The notes beneath the pieces were generated by a model, which was not told where the DNA came from, ran no database searches, and saw only the letters and a program-made list of their open reading frames with translations. Position numbers and translations under genes: made by a program. Below, piece by piece: positions 45,106 to 54,902 of a DNA stretch of 64,000 nucleotides (position 1 is the first letter of the stretch; every line of letters starts with the position of its first letter). This DNA comes from Marinobacter changyiensis (GTDB taxonomy: Bacteria > Pseudomonadota > Gammaproteobacteria > Pseudomonadales > Oleiphilaceae): the NCBI RefSeq assembly GCF_009193265.1, contig NZ_VZZZ01000001.1:806001-870000 (forward strand), written 5' to 3'.

Positions 45106-45531
45106 ATGAGAGTCAGTGAACTTGCAAGAAACGCCCGGGTGAATCCCGACACCGTGCGGTTTTACACCCGCGAAGGGCTGCTTCAGCCTGACCGCAACCC
45201 GGCGAATAACTACCAGCAATACTCAGCAGACGATCTACAAAAGTTGCGCTTTGCCCGTAAGGCACGCCAACTGGGTTTTTCTCTGCCGGAGATAAAATCC
45301 ATCCTGAACCACGCCGACGACCATCACTCGCCCTGCCCCATGGTGCGACGGGTCTTTGAGCACCGGCTGGACGAAGTGGAAGCTCAGTTGCAAGAACTGA
45401 CCAGTCTCCGTGACCGCATGAAAAATGCACTCGGGGCCTGGCAATCAATGCCCGATGGCACCCCCGACGGCCACACCATTTGTCGTCTCATTGAACACTG
45501 GGATGACCCCACCATGGCCGGTAAGGAGTAA
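45106..45531 (+). CDS. MerR-family metal-responsive regulator
   Basis: This is a 141-residue MerR-type activator. It has an N-terminal winged helix 'MRVSELARNARVNPDTVRFY', the 'YSADDLQKLRFARKARQLGFSL' wing region, a dimerisation helix and two cysteines (C77 in 'SPCPM', C126 in 'HTICRL') as likely metal ligands. The Cys pattern does not match E. coli CueR (C112/C120), so metal specificity must be inferred from the context, which is copper. The start at 45106 is chosen because the promoter above would start transcription at about 45076. It sits 6 bases before copA and is likely autoregulated. Confidence 0.88.
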   Translation: MRVSELARNARVNPDTVRFYTREGLLQPDRNPANNYQQYSADDLQKLRFARKARQLGFSLPEIKSILNHADDHHSPCPMVRRVFEHRLDEVEAQLQELTSLRDRMKNALGAWQSMPDGTPDGHTICRLIEHWDDPTMAGKE

Positions 45532-45537
45532 ATAGCG

Positions 45538-47796
45538 ATGACTGATCGCCTACACAACGCCGGCACCCAGGTCCATCTCGCCGTCAGCGGTGCCTCCTGC
45601 GCTTCCTGTGTGCGGACGATTGAGCAGGCCCTGCTCTCGGTTGAAGGGGTCACCACTGCCCACATGAATCTGGCCGACAGCGTCGCCACTGCCGGCGGTC
45701 AGGCTGACCCTGACTCACTGGCAAAGGCGGTCTCCAGTGCCGGCTACAGCGCCCATGTTCTTGAGGACCCGGACACTGCACAGGACAATAAGGATGCGGA
45801 AGACAAAGCCCGGTACCGCACCTTGCTGATAAAGATGACGGTCAGCCTCGGCCTGGGCATCGCCCTGATGGTCTGGGGAATGGGCTTTGGTGGCATGATG
45901 GTTACCCCTGCGAACCAGCTCACCTGGCTGGTGCTGGGCGGACTGACTCTGGTGGTGATGATCTTTACCGGCGGTCATTTCTACTCCGGTGCCTGGAAGG
46001 CCTTTCGTCATCACAATGCCAATATGGATACCCTGATTGCTCTGGGAACCGGTACCGCCTGGCTCTATTCCATGGTGGTCACGATCATTCCGGGTGCCCT
46101 GCCGGAAATGGCGCGGCACGTCTATTTTGAAGCCTCTGCCATGATTATCGGGCTGATCAATCTGGGGCAGGCTCTGGAGCTGCGGGCCAAAGGCAAAACC
46201 TCGGAAGCGGTCAAGCGCCTGCTGGACCTGCGGGCAAAGACCGCCCGGGTCATTCGCGATGGCGAGGAGCAGGACCTGCCTGTCGAGCAGGTCCGAAAGG
46301 GTGATCACATTCGCGTTCGTCCGGGCGAAAAGCTGCCGGTGGACGGTGTGATCGCCGAAGGTGAAACCCGTATCGACGAGAGTATGCTGACCGGGGAGCC
46401 CATGCCGGTCAGCAAGAAACCGGGGGACGATGTCTCGGCTGGAACCCTGAACACCCATGGCGCTATCATTTACGAGGCCACCCGAGTCGGCAGCGAGACC
46501 GCGCTGGCCCAGATCATCCGGCTGGTGAAGAAAGCCCAGGGTTCGAAACCGGAAATCGGTCGGCTGGCGGACCGTATTTCCTCCGTGTTTGTCCCCAGCG
46601 TGATGCTGATTGCCGTCTTAACCGCGCTGGTCTGGTACAACGTTGGACCGGGACCGGAGATCGTCCACATGATGGTGGCCGCGACCACCGTTCTGATCAT
46701 CGCCTGCCCCTGCGCACTTGGTCTCGCTACGCCGATGTCGGTCATGGTAGGTGTAGGCAAGGCTGCGGAATACGGTGCACTGATCCGCCAGGGCGATGCA
46801 CTGCAGGCGGCGGGTAAACTCAGCCTGGTGATCCTGGACAAAACCGGCACTATTACCGAGGGTCATCCGGCCGTTACCCATGTCCATGCCGTCAGTGGTG
46901 ACCAGCACCGATTGCTGTGCCTTGCTGCTGGCCTGGAGCAGCATTCCGAACATCCACTGGCCGAAGCCATCGTCACCCAAGCCCGGGAGGAAAACGCCTC
47001 ACCGGACGCGGTCGAGCAGTTTGAGGCGCTCAATGGCCAGGGGGTACAGGGCACTTTCAACGGCACCGTCGTTCGACTGGGTAACCGGCGCTGGCTTGAA
47101 GCCGCAGGTATTGACCTGTCGGTGCTCGCGGATGAGGCCGAAACTATTGCCCGCCAGGCCGGTACACCGTTATTCTTGGCAGAGGGTGACCGGGCGCTGG
47201 GGGTTATCGGGGTCGCCGATGCCATCAAGGCCGATTCGGCAGCCGCGATTCGCCGGCTCCACGATGCGGGCGTCCGCGTCATGATGGTCACCGGAGATGT
47301 CGAGACCACAGCCAGGGCGATTGCCGAAAAAACCGGCATCGACGATTTCCGGTCCAGCGTGCTCCCGGAAGACAAGGCCCGCATTGTTGAGGAAATGCGC
47401 CAACAGGGCTACGTGGTCGCTATGGTTGGTGATGGTATCAATGATGCGCCCGCCCTGGCGGCAGCAGATGTGGGTTTTGCCATTGGCACCGGTACCGATG
47501 TGGCGATCGAAAGCGCCTCTATCACGCTGATGCGCGGATCATTACACGGCGTGCCCGATGCCATTGAGATATCCCGGGCAACCATTCGAAATATTCATCA
47601 GAATCTGTTCGGGGCGTTCATCTACAACACCCTGGGCATTCCGATTGCGGCAGGGGTGCTGTACCCGGTCTGGGGCATTCTGATGAGCCCGATTCTGGCA
47701 GGCGCCGCCATGTCGCTTTCCTCCGTTACTGTAGTCACCAATGCCAACCGGCTGCGGTTATTCAAAACCACCCTGCCTAAAGGGGGAAACCCATGA
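45538..47796 (+). CDS. copA: Copper-exporting P-type ATPase
   Basis: This P1B-1 ATPase of 752 residues exports Cu(I) from the cytoplasm. An N-terminal heavy-metal domain has C21-x-x-C24 ('GASCASC'). There are eight membrane helices, with the CPC motif at 390-392 and the C-terminal '[16 protein letters not shown]' that marks copper specificity. Catalytic motifs are TGEP (actuator), D434 in DKTGT, 'SEHPLAEA' and '[10 protein letters not shown]'. AAGGAG precedes the ATG. The end overlaps a 41-codon ORF by 4 bases. Confidence 0.96.
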   Translation: MTDRLHNAGTQVHLAVSGASCASCVRTIEQALLSVEGVTTAHMNLADSVATAGGQADPDSLAKAVSSAGYSAHVLEDPDTAQDNKDAEDKARYRTLLIKMTVSLGLGIALMVWGMGFGGMMVTPANQLTWLVLGGLTLVVMIFTGGHFYSGAWKAFRHHNANMDTLIALGTGTAWLYSMVVTIIPGALPEMARHVYFEASAMIIGLINLGQALELRAKGKTSEAVKRLLDLRAKTARVIRDGEEQDLPVEQVRKGDHIRVRPGEKLPVDGVIAEGETRIDESMLTGEPMPVSKKPGDDVSAGTLNTHGAIIYEATRVGSETALAQIIRLVKKAQGSKPEIGRLADRISSVFVPSVMLIAVLTALVWYNVGPGPEIVHMMVAATTVLIIACPCALGLATPMSVMVGVGKAAEYGALIRQGDALQAAGKLSLVILDKTGTITEGHPAVTHVHAVSGDQHRLLCLAAGLEQHSEHPLAEAIVTQAREENASPDAVEQFEALNGQGVQGTFNGTVVRLGNRRWLEAAGIDLSVLADEAETIARQAGTPLFLAEGDRALGVIGVADAIKADSAAAIRRLHDAGVRVMMVTGDVETTARAIAEKTGIDDFRSSVLPEDKARIVEEMRQQGYVVAMVGDGINDAPALAAADVGFAIGTGTDVAIESASITLMRGSLHGVPDAIEISRATIRNIHQNLFGAFIYNTLGIPIAAGVLYPVWGILMSPILAGAAMSLSSVTVVTNANRLRLFKTTLPKGGNP

Positions 47797-47918
47797 CCAG
47801 TCTGATGGTCAATTTTGGCGGCCTGGTACTGATGGCCGCCATCGTCGCCTGGTTCTGGTGGCCTGGAAGCTCCAAAAACCAGGCTGACAACAGCGAACCT
47901 TCCCAACATCATCACTGA
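47793..47918 (+). CDS. 41-residue membrane peptide in the copper operon
   Basis: The ATG overlaps the copA stop (ATGA) and the frame runs 41 codons. The product begins [10 protein letters not shown], has one membrane segment (about 6-23, ending AWFWWPG) and a short polar tail ending SQHHH. The tight coupling, the membrane segment and the terminal His triplet suggest a small accessory protein for copper export or metal delivery. This is an inference; I do not recognise a family. It lies 11 bases before the DUF411 gene. Confidence 0.65.
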   Translation: MTSLMVNFGGLVLMAAIVAWFWWPGSSKNQADNSEPSQHHH

Positions 47919-47929
47919 GGTACAGCATC

Positions 47930-48373
47930 ATGAAACTCAAAGCCCTCGGCCTGGCCCTTTCGCTGGCCTTCAGCAGCCTGACAATGGCAGCAGAAAACGA
48001 CGATAAAATCACCGTCTACAAATCCCCAAGCTGCGGCTGTTGTGGAGACTGGGTCAAGCACCTGGAAGAACATGACTTCGACGTCGAGGTTCACAACACG
48101 GATAATCTTAACCCGATCAAACAGGAGGCCGGTCTCACCCCGGCGCTGGCCAGTTGCCATACTGCATTCATCAATGGTTATGCCATTGAGGGCCATGTGC
48201 CCGCCCGCGATATCAGGACTCTCCTTGAGCAGGCACCCAAGGCTCGGGGCCTGACCGTGCCGGGCATGCCCGCGGGCTCCCCGGGCATGGAGATGGGCGA
48301 CCGCCAGGATGCTTATCAGGTGCTGCTGTACAACGAAGAAGGTCAGACCCGCGTGTTTACGGACTATCCATAA
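47930..48373 (+). CDS. DUF411 periplasmic metal-binding protein
   Basis: This is a 147-residue exported protein: signal peptide 'KLKALGLALSLAFSSLTMAA' (cleavage near residue 21), then 'YKSPSCGCCGDWVKHLEEH' with the Cys cluster, 'ASCHTAFINGYAIEGHVPA' with a further Cys and His, and a Met-rich loop 'PGMPAGSPGMEMG'. These are hallmarks of the DUF411 family, found in copper and silver resistance loci. It is the last gene of the copper operon; a hairpin follows. Confidence 0.9.
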   Translation: MKLKALGLALSLAFSSLTMAAENDDKITVYKSPSCGCCGDWVKHLEEHDFDVEVHNTDNLNPIKQEAGLTPALASCHTAFINGYAIEGHVPARDIRTLLEQAPKARGLTVPGMPAGSPGMEMGDRQDAYQVLLYNEEGQTRVFTDYP

Positions 48374-48383
48374 CGTCCACTTG

Positions 48384-48405
48384 GGCCATGACTTACCTCA
48401 TGGCC
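48384..48405. terminator. Hairpin after the copper operon
   Basis: This is a perfect 8-bp stem GGCCATGA / TCATGGCC with a 6-base loop, 11 bases past the DUF411 stop. There is no T-run, so it may stabilise the 3' end rather than terminate. Confidence 0.4.
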
Positions 48406-48539
48406 TCGGCGGGCAGCCTTGAAAGGCGGCGCCTCAGGCGATGATTTTGAGGTGTGTCGCCCTCGGGGGTCTGACTCGGGAGGCCATAACCGGTATACTC
48501 CGGCAGATATTCACTCCCATACCAGTCAGGTTCTTTTGC

Positions 48540-50510
48540 ATGCTTAATGCCGACGCCATCCAGCAGTTGCGCCAGCTCAAAACCGATATTGAATCCACCA
48601 AGGTTGTGTTGTCCGGCACCATCAAGGCGACCAACGGACGTTTTGGCTTTGTTGCACTGGATGATGGCCGCGATCTCTTCCTGCCACCGGACGAGATGCA
48701 GAAGGTGCTGCCCGGCGACCGGGTCAATGTGACCGAGCAGGTCGGTGACAATGGCAAGAGTCAGGCTGTGATTGACGAGTTGCTGGCAACCCGGCTCAAG
48801 ACGTTTGTCGGTAAATACCTGATTCAGGGCAAAGGCCATTTTGTCGTGCCCGAAACCCCCGGCATTAACCGTTGGATTTTCATTCCGCCCCAGAAGCGGC
48901 TGAATGCCGAGCCCGACGACTTCATTTATTGTGAAATCTCCCGTCATCCGTTCCAGGACAGTAAAGGTCAGGCGGCGATCCTGCGCATTCTTGGCAAAGC
49001 CGGCCAACCCGGTATCGAGCGGGCCTTCACCCTGGCCAGCTTTGATCTCGACGACACCTGGCCGGAAGCCGTGGAAAAACAGGCCAACGCCCTGGACGAA
49101 TCCGCTGTCAAGGACCTGAGCGAAGGGCGGCAGGATCGCACTGCCCGGCCCTACGTCACCATCGACAGCCCCAACACCCAGGATATGGACGATGCCCTGC
49201 TGGCCGAGCCGAATGCCACCGGCTGGACACTCTCGATCGCCATTGCGGACCCCACCGCACTCATCGACCAGGGCAGCGCGGCCGATGTGCTGGCACGCCA
49301 GCGCGCCACCGCTATTTACTTCCCCGGTGAGCCGCTGCCCATGCTGCCGGATGCCATCAGTACCCGGCTATGTTCGCTGATGCCAGAGGTTAACCGCCTG
49401 GCGCTGGTGTGCGATGTTCAGGTCAATAATGATGGCAGCCTCGGGAATTACAGCTTCCATCAGGCGGTGATTCACTCCAAAGGCAAACTCAGCTACGAGC
49501 TGGTCGCCAACCTCATTCAGGGACGGGACGATGATGAAACCCGGGCCTTGCCAGCTGAGGTGCACAACAGCCTCGACCAGTTACACCAGGTCGCCGGAGC
49601 GCTGAGAAAATGGCGTTCGGCCCACGCGCTACTGGGCAATGAACGGGCCGAATTCCGCCTGCGTCTGGACGAAAATCGCCGCATTCGCCAAATTGACCCG
49701 GCAATTCAGAATGAAGCCCACCGCCTGGTGGAAGAATGCATGATTGCCGCCAACCGCAGCGTGGCAGACTTCCTCGGCAAGCAAGACAACGGTCTGTTCA
49801 TTCAGCACCCGGGCCTGCGACCGGATCGGGCCGATAATATCAGAGCGCTTTTGCGAGACTATGCACCGGAGCTTGCAGACCTGGACCCGGCCGCCCCGGA
49901 AGGCTATAAAGATCTGATGCGACAGGCCGATCAGGCCAGCAGCGAAGTGCCGGTCAAGAGCATTGTTGCCCGCCAGCTGGCCCGGGCGGAACTGTCGTTT
50001 ACCCCTGCACCCCACCAGGGTATGGGGCTGAATGTCTACACTACGTTCACGTCACCCTTACGTAAATTCTCGGACTTCTACGTGCATCGGCTGCTCAAGG
50101 CCGCGCTCTGGCAGGAGCCCCACCAGGCTCTGGAAAGTACCGAGCTGGAGCAACTTCAGGCTACCCAGATCAAGGCCCGGCAAGCCGCAAACAGCCTCGA
50201 TACCTGGCTCAAGTGCGACTTCGCCAAAAAACTCGGCGACCAGCCCATGACCGGTGTCATCAGCCGTACCATTCCGGCCGGGTTTTTCGTGCGGCTGGAC
50301 AGCAATGGGCTGGAAGGTTTTGTAAACTGCAAGACCATTTCCGGTAAATACAGCTTCGATCCGATCACCCTGCGCCTGAACGGCAAGAGCCGGTTTTTCC
50401 AGATCGAGCAACCCGTTACCGTCACCCTTGCCGGCGTTGACGACGAACGTAAACAAATCAATTTCAAGCTGGTGGACAAGCCGCCTGCTGAAGAAACACC
50501 CACGGCTTGA
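48540..50510 (+). CDS. rnb: Exoribonuclease II (RNB family)
   Basis: RNase II degrades single-stranded RNA 3' to 5'. The 656-residue protein has N-terminal cold-shock-type OB domains ('GRFGFVALDDGRDLFLP'), the catalytic RNB domain ('TIDSPNTQDMDDALLAE' with the acidic metal ligands, 'TFTSPLRKFSDFYVHRLL') and a C-terminal S1 domain ('GVISRTIPAGFFVRLDSNGL'). The length is close to E. coli Rnb (644) and clearly shorter than RNase R. The ATG at 48540 gives a normal N-terminus; the longer frame from 48441 is spurious. Confidence 0.94.
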   Translation: MLNADAIQQLRQLKTDIESTKVVLSGTIKATNGRFGFVALDDGRDLFLPPDEMQKVLPGDRVNVTEQVGDNGKSQAVIDELLATRLKTFVGKYLIQGKGHFVVPETPGINRWIFIPPQKRLNAEPDDFIYCEISRHPFQDSKGQAAILRILGKAGQPGIERAFTLASFDLDDTWPEAVEKQANALDESAVKDLSEGRQDRTARPYVTIDSPNTQDMDDALLAEPNATGWTLSIAIADPTALIDQGSAADVLARQRATAIYFPGEPLPMLPDAISTRLCSLMPEVNRLALVCDVQVNNDGSLGNYSFHQAVIHSKGKLSYELVANLIQGRDDDETRALPAEVHNSLDQLHQVAGALRKWRSAHALLGNERAEFRLRLDENRRIRQIDPAIQNEAHRLVEECMIAANRSVADFLGKQDNGLFIQHPGLRPDRADNIRALLRDYAPELADLDPAAPEGYKDLMRQADQASSEVPVKSIVARQLARAELSFTPAPHQGMGLNVYTTFTSPLRKFSDFYVHRLLKAALWQEPHQALESTELEQLQATQIKARQAANSLDTWLKCDFAKKLGDQPMTGVISRTIPAGFFVRLDSNGLEGFVNCKTISGKYSFDPITLRLNGKSRFFQIEQPVTVTLAGVDDERKQINFKLVDKPPAEETPTA

Positions 50511-50587
50511 TAAACCAGTCGGCCAGGTGCATCGTAAACAATTGAGAGCTATAGAAACACGCCGTTAACAGGCAGGAGGGTTAACCG

Positions 50588-50794
50588 ATGCGCCCCGACG
50601 AATTCATGAGAAAATACGGCTTCGACAAGGACGAAGAAGAGCGCGACCACAGCCTCCGGCATAACGCTCTGGAGCATGCCAGGCACCTGAAGCGCCCCCA
50701 CGCCGGCACCCCCCATGACTGGGAGGAGTGGGAGCGCTACCGCAAGGAACATCCGGAGGAGGTCGAAGACGACGACCGGGATGAAAAGAGTTAG
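50588..50794 (+). CDS. Small, highly charged hypothetical protein
   Basis: This is a 68-residue very hydrophilic protein (MRPDEFMRKYGFDKDEEERD...), rich in Glu, Asp, Arg and His, with a strongly acidic C-terminus (VEDDDRDEKS). It has no membrane segment or known domain. It is supported by a near-perfect ribosome site (GGAGGG) and a clean gap on both sides. It is probably a cytosolic helical protein; the function is unknown. Confidence 0.65.
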   Translation: MRPDEFMRKYGFDKDEEERDHSLRHNALEHARHLKRPHAGTPHDWEEWERYRKEHPEEVEDDDRDEKS

Positions 50795-50827
50795 GGAAGC
50801 GCAGGGGAATTGATCAGCGTTTCCCTA
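50792..50827. terminator. Convergent hairpin containing both stop codons
   Basis: Arms TAGGGAAGCGC (50792-50802) and GCGTTTCCCTA (50817-50827) pair with one mismatch. The first arm starts with the TAG of the small gene, and the second ends with the TAG (complement) of the acyltransferase gene. It has no strong T-run, but the placement suits a shared terminator. Confidence 0.5.
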
Positions 50828-51754
50828 GTCCGGGCCATTTACCTCGGCCAGCATTCGACCGATCTGCTGATCCTTGGCGTCCCATATTGACGATACCCAG
50901 CCCCGCACATCCCCCCGCTGTTTTTCGTCCTGGCTACGAAGTTCCGCCGGGATCGGCACGGTATCGATAACCATATAGACTTCTTCCACCCGTCCGCAGA
51001 GGAAATCCCAGAAGCTGGGAGCTCCGCTGGGGTAGGCAATGGTGACATCCACCAGGGTCTCGATCGAATCCCCCATCGCATCCAGAACAAACGCAATTCC
51101 GCCAGCCTTGGGTTTCAGCAGATGCTGATAGGGCGATTTCTGGCTGGCGTGTTTGGCGCGGGTAAACCGCGTACCCTCCACGAAGTTCATCACACTCACC
51201 GGCGTGGTGCGGAATTTCTCACAAGCCTTGCGGGTGGTTGCCATATCCTTGCCACGCATTTCCGGGTGTTTGGTCAGGTATTCCTTGGAGTAGCGCTTCA
51301 TAAACGGGAAATCCAGCCCCCACCAGGCAAGACCGATCACCGGAACCCAGATCAGCTCTTTCTTGAGAAAAAACTTCAGGAACGGCGCCTTGCGATTGAA
51401 CACCCGCTGCATGGCAAAAATATCCACCCAGCTTTGATGATTGCTCAGCACCAGGTACCAGCTCTCCCGCTTGAGCTGGTCGTCACCCTTCACATGCCAG
51501 CGGGTGGCCTGGGTGAGCTTCATCCAGCCGGTATTACATGCGACCCAGGATTCGGAAACCCAGATAATCAGGCGGGTGCACCACAGGCGGAAACCGGCAT
51601 GGGGAACCGCCAGTTTAAGCAGTGCAGGGATATAGAGCAGCAAACACCAGAAAACGGTATTCAGCGCCAGCAGGAATGCGGCAATGACACCACGGATTGG
51701 CGCGGGTAAAAAACTGAGCATGGCGAACATCCGGTTATTGTTGATGGAATCCAT
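50825..51754 (-). CDS. yihG: PlsC-type acyltransferase, YihG-like
   Basis: This 309-residue membrane-associated acyltransferase has two N-terminal membrane segments (about 17-45), the acyltransferase boxes 'LSNHQSWVD' (His-x4-Asp) and 'NFVEGTRFT' (Glu-Gly-x-Arg), and 'KPKAGGIAFVL'. It matches the YihG branch of the PlsC superfamily, which acylates lysophosphatidic acid-type acceptors. Possible alternative starts are the Met codons at residues 9 and 12. Confidence 0.88.
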   Translation of the reverse strand: MDSINNNRMFAMLSFLPAPIRGVIAAFLLALNTVFWCLLLYIPALLKLAVPHAGFRLWCTRLIIWVSESWVACNTGWMKLTQATRWHVKGDDQLKRESWYLVLSNHQSWVDIFAMQRVFNRKAPFLKFFLKKELIWVPVIGLAWWGLDFPFMKRYSKEYLTKHPEMRGKDMATTRKACEKFRTTPVSVMNFVEGTRFTRAKHASQKSPYQHLLKPKAGGIAFVLDAMGDSIETLVDVTIAYPSGAPSFWDFLCGRVEEVYMVIDTVPIPAELRSQDEKQRGDVRGWVSSIWDAKDQQIGRMLAEVNGPD

Positions 51755-51846
51755 CGCGCATCATAACAACGCAGGGCGCTGGTGGGCAGTAGAGCAGAGA
51801 CCATTTCGCGATGGCTCACGGGCTCGCCCAGCGCGTTGACCAGGCG

Positions 51847-52530
51847 CTAGCGGTTGGCGGCCAGTTCTGACAGGGCCTCGGGCAAACCATAGAGGTCGCG
51901 GATTATGGCGGAGGGCTGGAAACCCCAGTCCTCGAACACCGTGGCCGGGTCACGCTGGACCCAGATCGCCATAAGACCCGCGGCCCGCGCGCCGATCACA
52001 TCCCAGCCGTTGCTGGACACCAGACACAGGGGCTGATCCATAGCGCCGGTGGCCCGCCGGGCGTGGGTATATACGGCAGGGTCCGGCTTGAAACTCTTGA
52101 TGTCGTCCACGGACACCAGGCCGTCGAGATGATCCAGCAGCCGGCTGTGACCCAACACTTTCTTGAGCGCTGCGTGAGTGCCGTTGGAGAATGCAAACTG
52201 TGGGTGATGCCGGCCCAGCTCTTCCAGCACGGGTTCGGCATCCGCAAACGCCGGTAACGACAGATAGGCTTTCATCAGCTCGTCTTCCCGTTTCCTACTG
52301 AGGCTGAAACCATAGCTTTGCATCGCAGTCTGCAGGGCCTGACGGGTGCAGATTCCGAACTCCGCATAGACCCGCATCAATCCGCGGCGAAACGAGAACT
52401 CAAGCTGCTTTTGCCGCCACAGCAGGCTGACCGCCGAGGCCGCATCGCCGACATCGTCAGCGAGATGCTCCGCCATGCCCTGGGGATCTACCAGTGTGCC
52501 GTAGACGTCAAAGGCCAGATAAATTGTCAT
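51847..52530 (-). CDS. HAD-superfamily haloacid dehalogenase, type II
   Basis: This 227-residue enzyme has 'AFDVYGTLVDP' (nucleophile D8), 'FAFSNGTHAAL', 'SFKPDPAVYTHA' and 'LVSSNGWDVIGARAAGL', the pattern of L-2-haloacid dehalogenases. The start is ATG at 52530; the open frame continues 42 codons further but gives residues unlike the family. It is divergent from the LysR gene 144 bases away, which is a likely regulator. Dehalogenation or a related phosphatase reaction is possible. Confidence 0.88.
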   Translation of the reverse strand: MTIYLAFDVYGTLVDPQGMAEHLADDVGDAASAVSLLWRQKQLEFSFRRGLMRVYAEFGICTRQALQTAMQSYGFSLSRKREDELMKAYLSLPAFADAEPVLEELGRHHPQFAFSNGTHAALKKVLGHSRLLDHLDGLVSVDDIKSFKPDPAVYTHARRATGAMDQPLCLVSSNGWDVIGARAAGLMAIWVQRDPATVFEDWGFQPSAIIRDLYGLPEALSELAANR

Positions 52531-52673
52531 AATTGCGATGCTCCTGATTGCCTGCGCTTGATTAAACAGCCGGATCAAGCCGTGCTGTGGCTGTTGCAAC
52601 CACTCTACCGAAGTTGCCCCGGCTTGGCTGCCTGGCTTTACTGACTCCGGCAACACGCCCTACAATGCCATGC

Positions 52674-53576
52674 ATGAATACTATTGATGAATTCAATATT
52701 GACGTGCGGGCGCTGACAGTTCTGCTGGCAGTACTGGATACCGGCAGCGTTTCTGCGGCGGCGGTGCGTCTCGGGGTCAGCCAGTCGGCGGTCAGCCATA
52801 CGCTGGACCGGCTGCGCCAGACCCTGGGGGACCCGCTGTTCGTCAAGTCCGGCCGCGGCATCACACCCACACGCTACACCCTGCAGGCCGGGCCCCACGT
52901 TCGGCAGTTGGTGGACGAGCTGCGCTCACTGTCGGTAGGGCCGCTGTTTTCACCCGACAGGGCCGAACTCACATTCACCATCGCCGCCAACGATTACCAG
53001 CGGGATCTGCTGTTACCGCCGCTGATGGCACGCCTGCGAAAAACCGCTCCCGGCGTCCGGCTGCAAGTCATGCCCGCGGGCATACCCAGCCCCGAGATGC
53101 TGCGCAAAGACGTGTGTGACCTGATCATATCCCCCCATCCGCCTGCCGTTGGTGATGTCATGCAGCGACGTTTGCTGGACGACCATATGACGATTTTTTA
53201 TGACGCTGACCAGCGCACGCCTCCCCGATGCCTGACGGACTATCTGCAAAGCCGCCATATCGGCATTCTGTTCGCCACCGGGGAGCGCATGGCACTGGAA
53301 GCATCGCTTACCACCCAGGGCCTCAGCCGGGACATCGCCGTTACCGTGTCCAATTTCTCGGGCTTGCCCGCATTCCTGAGGGGCACCGACTGGCTTGCCA
53401 CTGCGCCATTCCGGATGAAGGATCACCTGATGAAAGCGTTCCAGCGAGCACCGCTGCCCTTCGAACTCAAACCCTTCACTCTGCTGATGCTCTGGCACCA
53501 GCGCAACCACCAGGACCCCGCCCATCGCTGGCTGCGCCAGCAGTTGATTGCCGTGGCGCAAGGGCTGGAGACATGA
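52674..53576 (+). CDS. LysR-family transcriptional regulator
   Basis: This is a 300-residue regulator with the N-terminal helix-turn-helix 'GSVSAAAVRLGVSQSAVSHT' (about 23-42) and a LysR substrate-binding domain ('FTIAANDYQRDLLLPPLMARL'). The start is ATG at 52674. It is divergent from the haloacid dehalogenase and precedes the Bcr/CflA transporter by 105 bases, either of which could be its target. The effector is unknown. Confidence 0.9.
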   Translation: MNTIDEFNIDVRALTVLLAVLDTGSVSAAAVRLGVSQSAVSHTLDRLRQTLGDPLFVKSGRGITPTRYTLQAGPHVRQLVDELRSLSVGPLFSPDRAELTFTIAANDYQRDLLLPPLMARLRKTAPGVRLQVMPAGIPSPEMLRKDVCDLIISPHPPAVGDVMQRRLLDDHMTIFYDADQRTPPRCLTDYLQSRHIGILFATGERMALEASLTTQGLSRDIAVTVSNFSGLPAFLRGTDWLATAPFRMKDHLMKAFQRAPLPFELKPFTLLMLWHQRNHQDPAHRWLRQQLIAVAQGLET

Positions 53577-53681
53577 CCCATCACTTTTGTTCATAGGTTA
53601 TATGAAACCCGGGGCCGTTATTAATTCAGCCTATCGGCGTAGACTCCACGTTCATTCGAAAATTACCTGACCGGAAAACCC

Positions 53682-54902
53682 ATGCTTGCACTGACCAGTG
53701 TCTGGACGACTATCCTGCTCGCCGCCGCCGTTGCGTTGGGGCCGCTGGCAACGGATATGTATTTGCCAGCACTACCATCCATGGGCGCTACCCTGGACGC
53801 CGGCACCGATCAACTGCAGCTTACCCTGAGTATTTTCATGGCCGGGTTTGCCCTGGCACAGCTCGTATGTGGCCCATTGGCCGACCGCTTCGGTCGCAAA
53901 CCCATCATGATCGGCGGCTTTGGTCTGTTCGCCCTGGCCAGCCTGGGCTGCGCGCTCGCAACCGATATCGAGACCCTGGTACTCTGCCGCTTCCTGCAGG
54001 CTCTGGGAGGCTCCGCCGGCCCGGTGCTGGGGCGCGCCGCCATCCGTGACATCTACACGCCCCGGGAGGCCGCCCGCATCATGGCCATTCTCGCCAGCAT
54101 CATGGCGCTCGCACCGGCGATTGCACCCTCACTAGGCGGCCTGCTCCTGGGTGGCTTCGGCTGGGCCTCCATATTTATTGCTCTGGGGGTCTATGCCCTG
54201 ATCATGACCGTAGTCATCGCCGTCGGCATGCCCGAGCCGCTGAAGCCAGCCAACCGCCAGAGCCTGCGAATCAGCAATCTGCTTCACAACTACCGGGCCA
54301 TCGGTATCGACCCGAGCTTTATCGGTTACACGCTCACCAACTCGCTGGTATTTGCCGGCCTGTTCGCATTTCTGTCGGGTTCGTCTTTCGTTCTGATCGA
54401 GTTTTTCGGGGTTAAAGCAGAATATTTCGGGTTTTACTTCGCCTTTGTGGTCGCCGGTTACATCCTTGGCAACCTGATTGCCGTGCGCCTTGGCCGACGC
54501 ATGCTGCCGGATCAGATCCTTCAGCGCGGACTTACCGTCAGTGTCATCGGTGGCACCGTGATGGCGGGGCTGGCATTAACAGAAGTGTTCCATGTGTCGG
54601 CGGTGATGCTGCCGCAAGTCGTGTTCATGGTGGGCGTGGGCATGGTACTGCCACAGACCATGGCGGGGGCATTGGCGAACTTTCCCCGGATGGCCGGTTC
54701 AGCTTCCGCCGTATTCGGCTGCGTGCAAATGACTGTTGCCGCATTGGTGGGCCTGCTCGTCGGGCACCTCCATACCGGCACCTCGCTGGTTATGGCCCTG
54801 GCAATCGCCGCCTGCGCCCTGGCCGCCCTGACAGTCTATCGGTTGCTGGTTCAGCGTTATCCTGCCCAGGGCTTCGAGCCCGCTACCAGCGCCACGGCCT
54901 GA
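53682..54902 (+). CDS. Bcr/CflA-family multidrug efflux transporter (MFS)
   Basis: This is a 406-residue major facilitator with twelve membrane segments. It shows the Bcr/CflA motif 'LGPLATDMYLPALPSM' near the N-terminus and the MFS loop 'GPLADRFGRKPIMIGG' between helices 2 and 3. Relatives export chloramphenicol, bicyclomycin or similar drugs by proton antiport. It follows the LysR gene, which could control it. Confidence 0.9.
   Translation: MLALTSVWTTILLAAAVALGPLATDMYLPALPSMGATLDAGTDQLQLTLSIFMAGFALAQLVCGPLADRFGRKPIMIGGFGLFALASLGCALATDIETLVLCRFLQALGGSAGPVLGRAAIRDIYTPREAARIMAILASIMALAPAIAPSLGGLLLGGFGWASIFIALGVYALIMTVVIAVGMPEPLKPANRQSLRISNLLHNYRAIGIDPSFIGYTLTNSLVFAGLFAFLSGSSFVLIEFFGVKAEYFGFYFAFVVAGYILGNLIAVRLGRRMLPDQILQRGLTVSVIGGTVMAGLALTEVFHVSAVMLPQVVFMVGVGMVLPQTMAGALANFPRMAGSASAVFGCVQMTVAALVGLLVGHLHTGTSLVMALAIAACALAALTVYRLLVQRYPAQGFEPATSATA

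Noticed and set aside
48441..48539. Extended N-terminus of RNase II
   Set aside because: The 33 extra residues do not resemble the family and overlap the hairpin region after the copper operon; the ATG at 48540 fits the known start.
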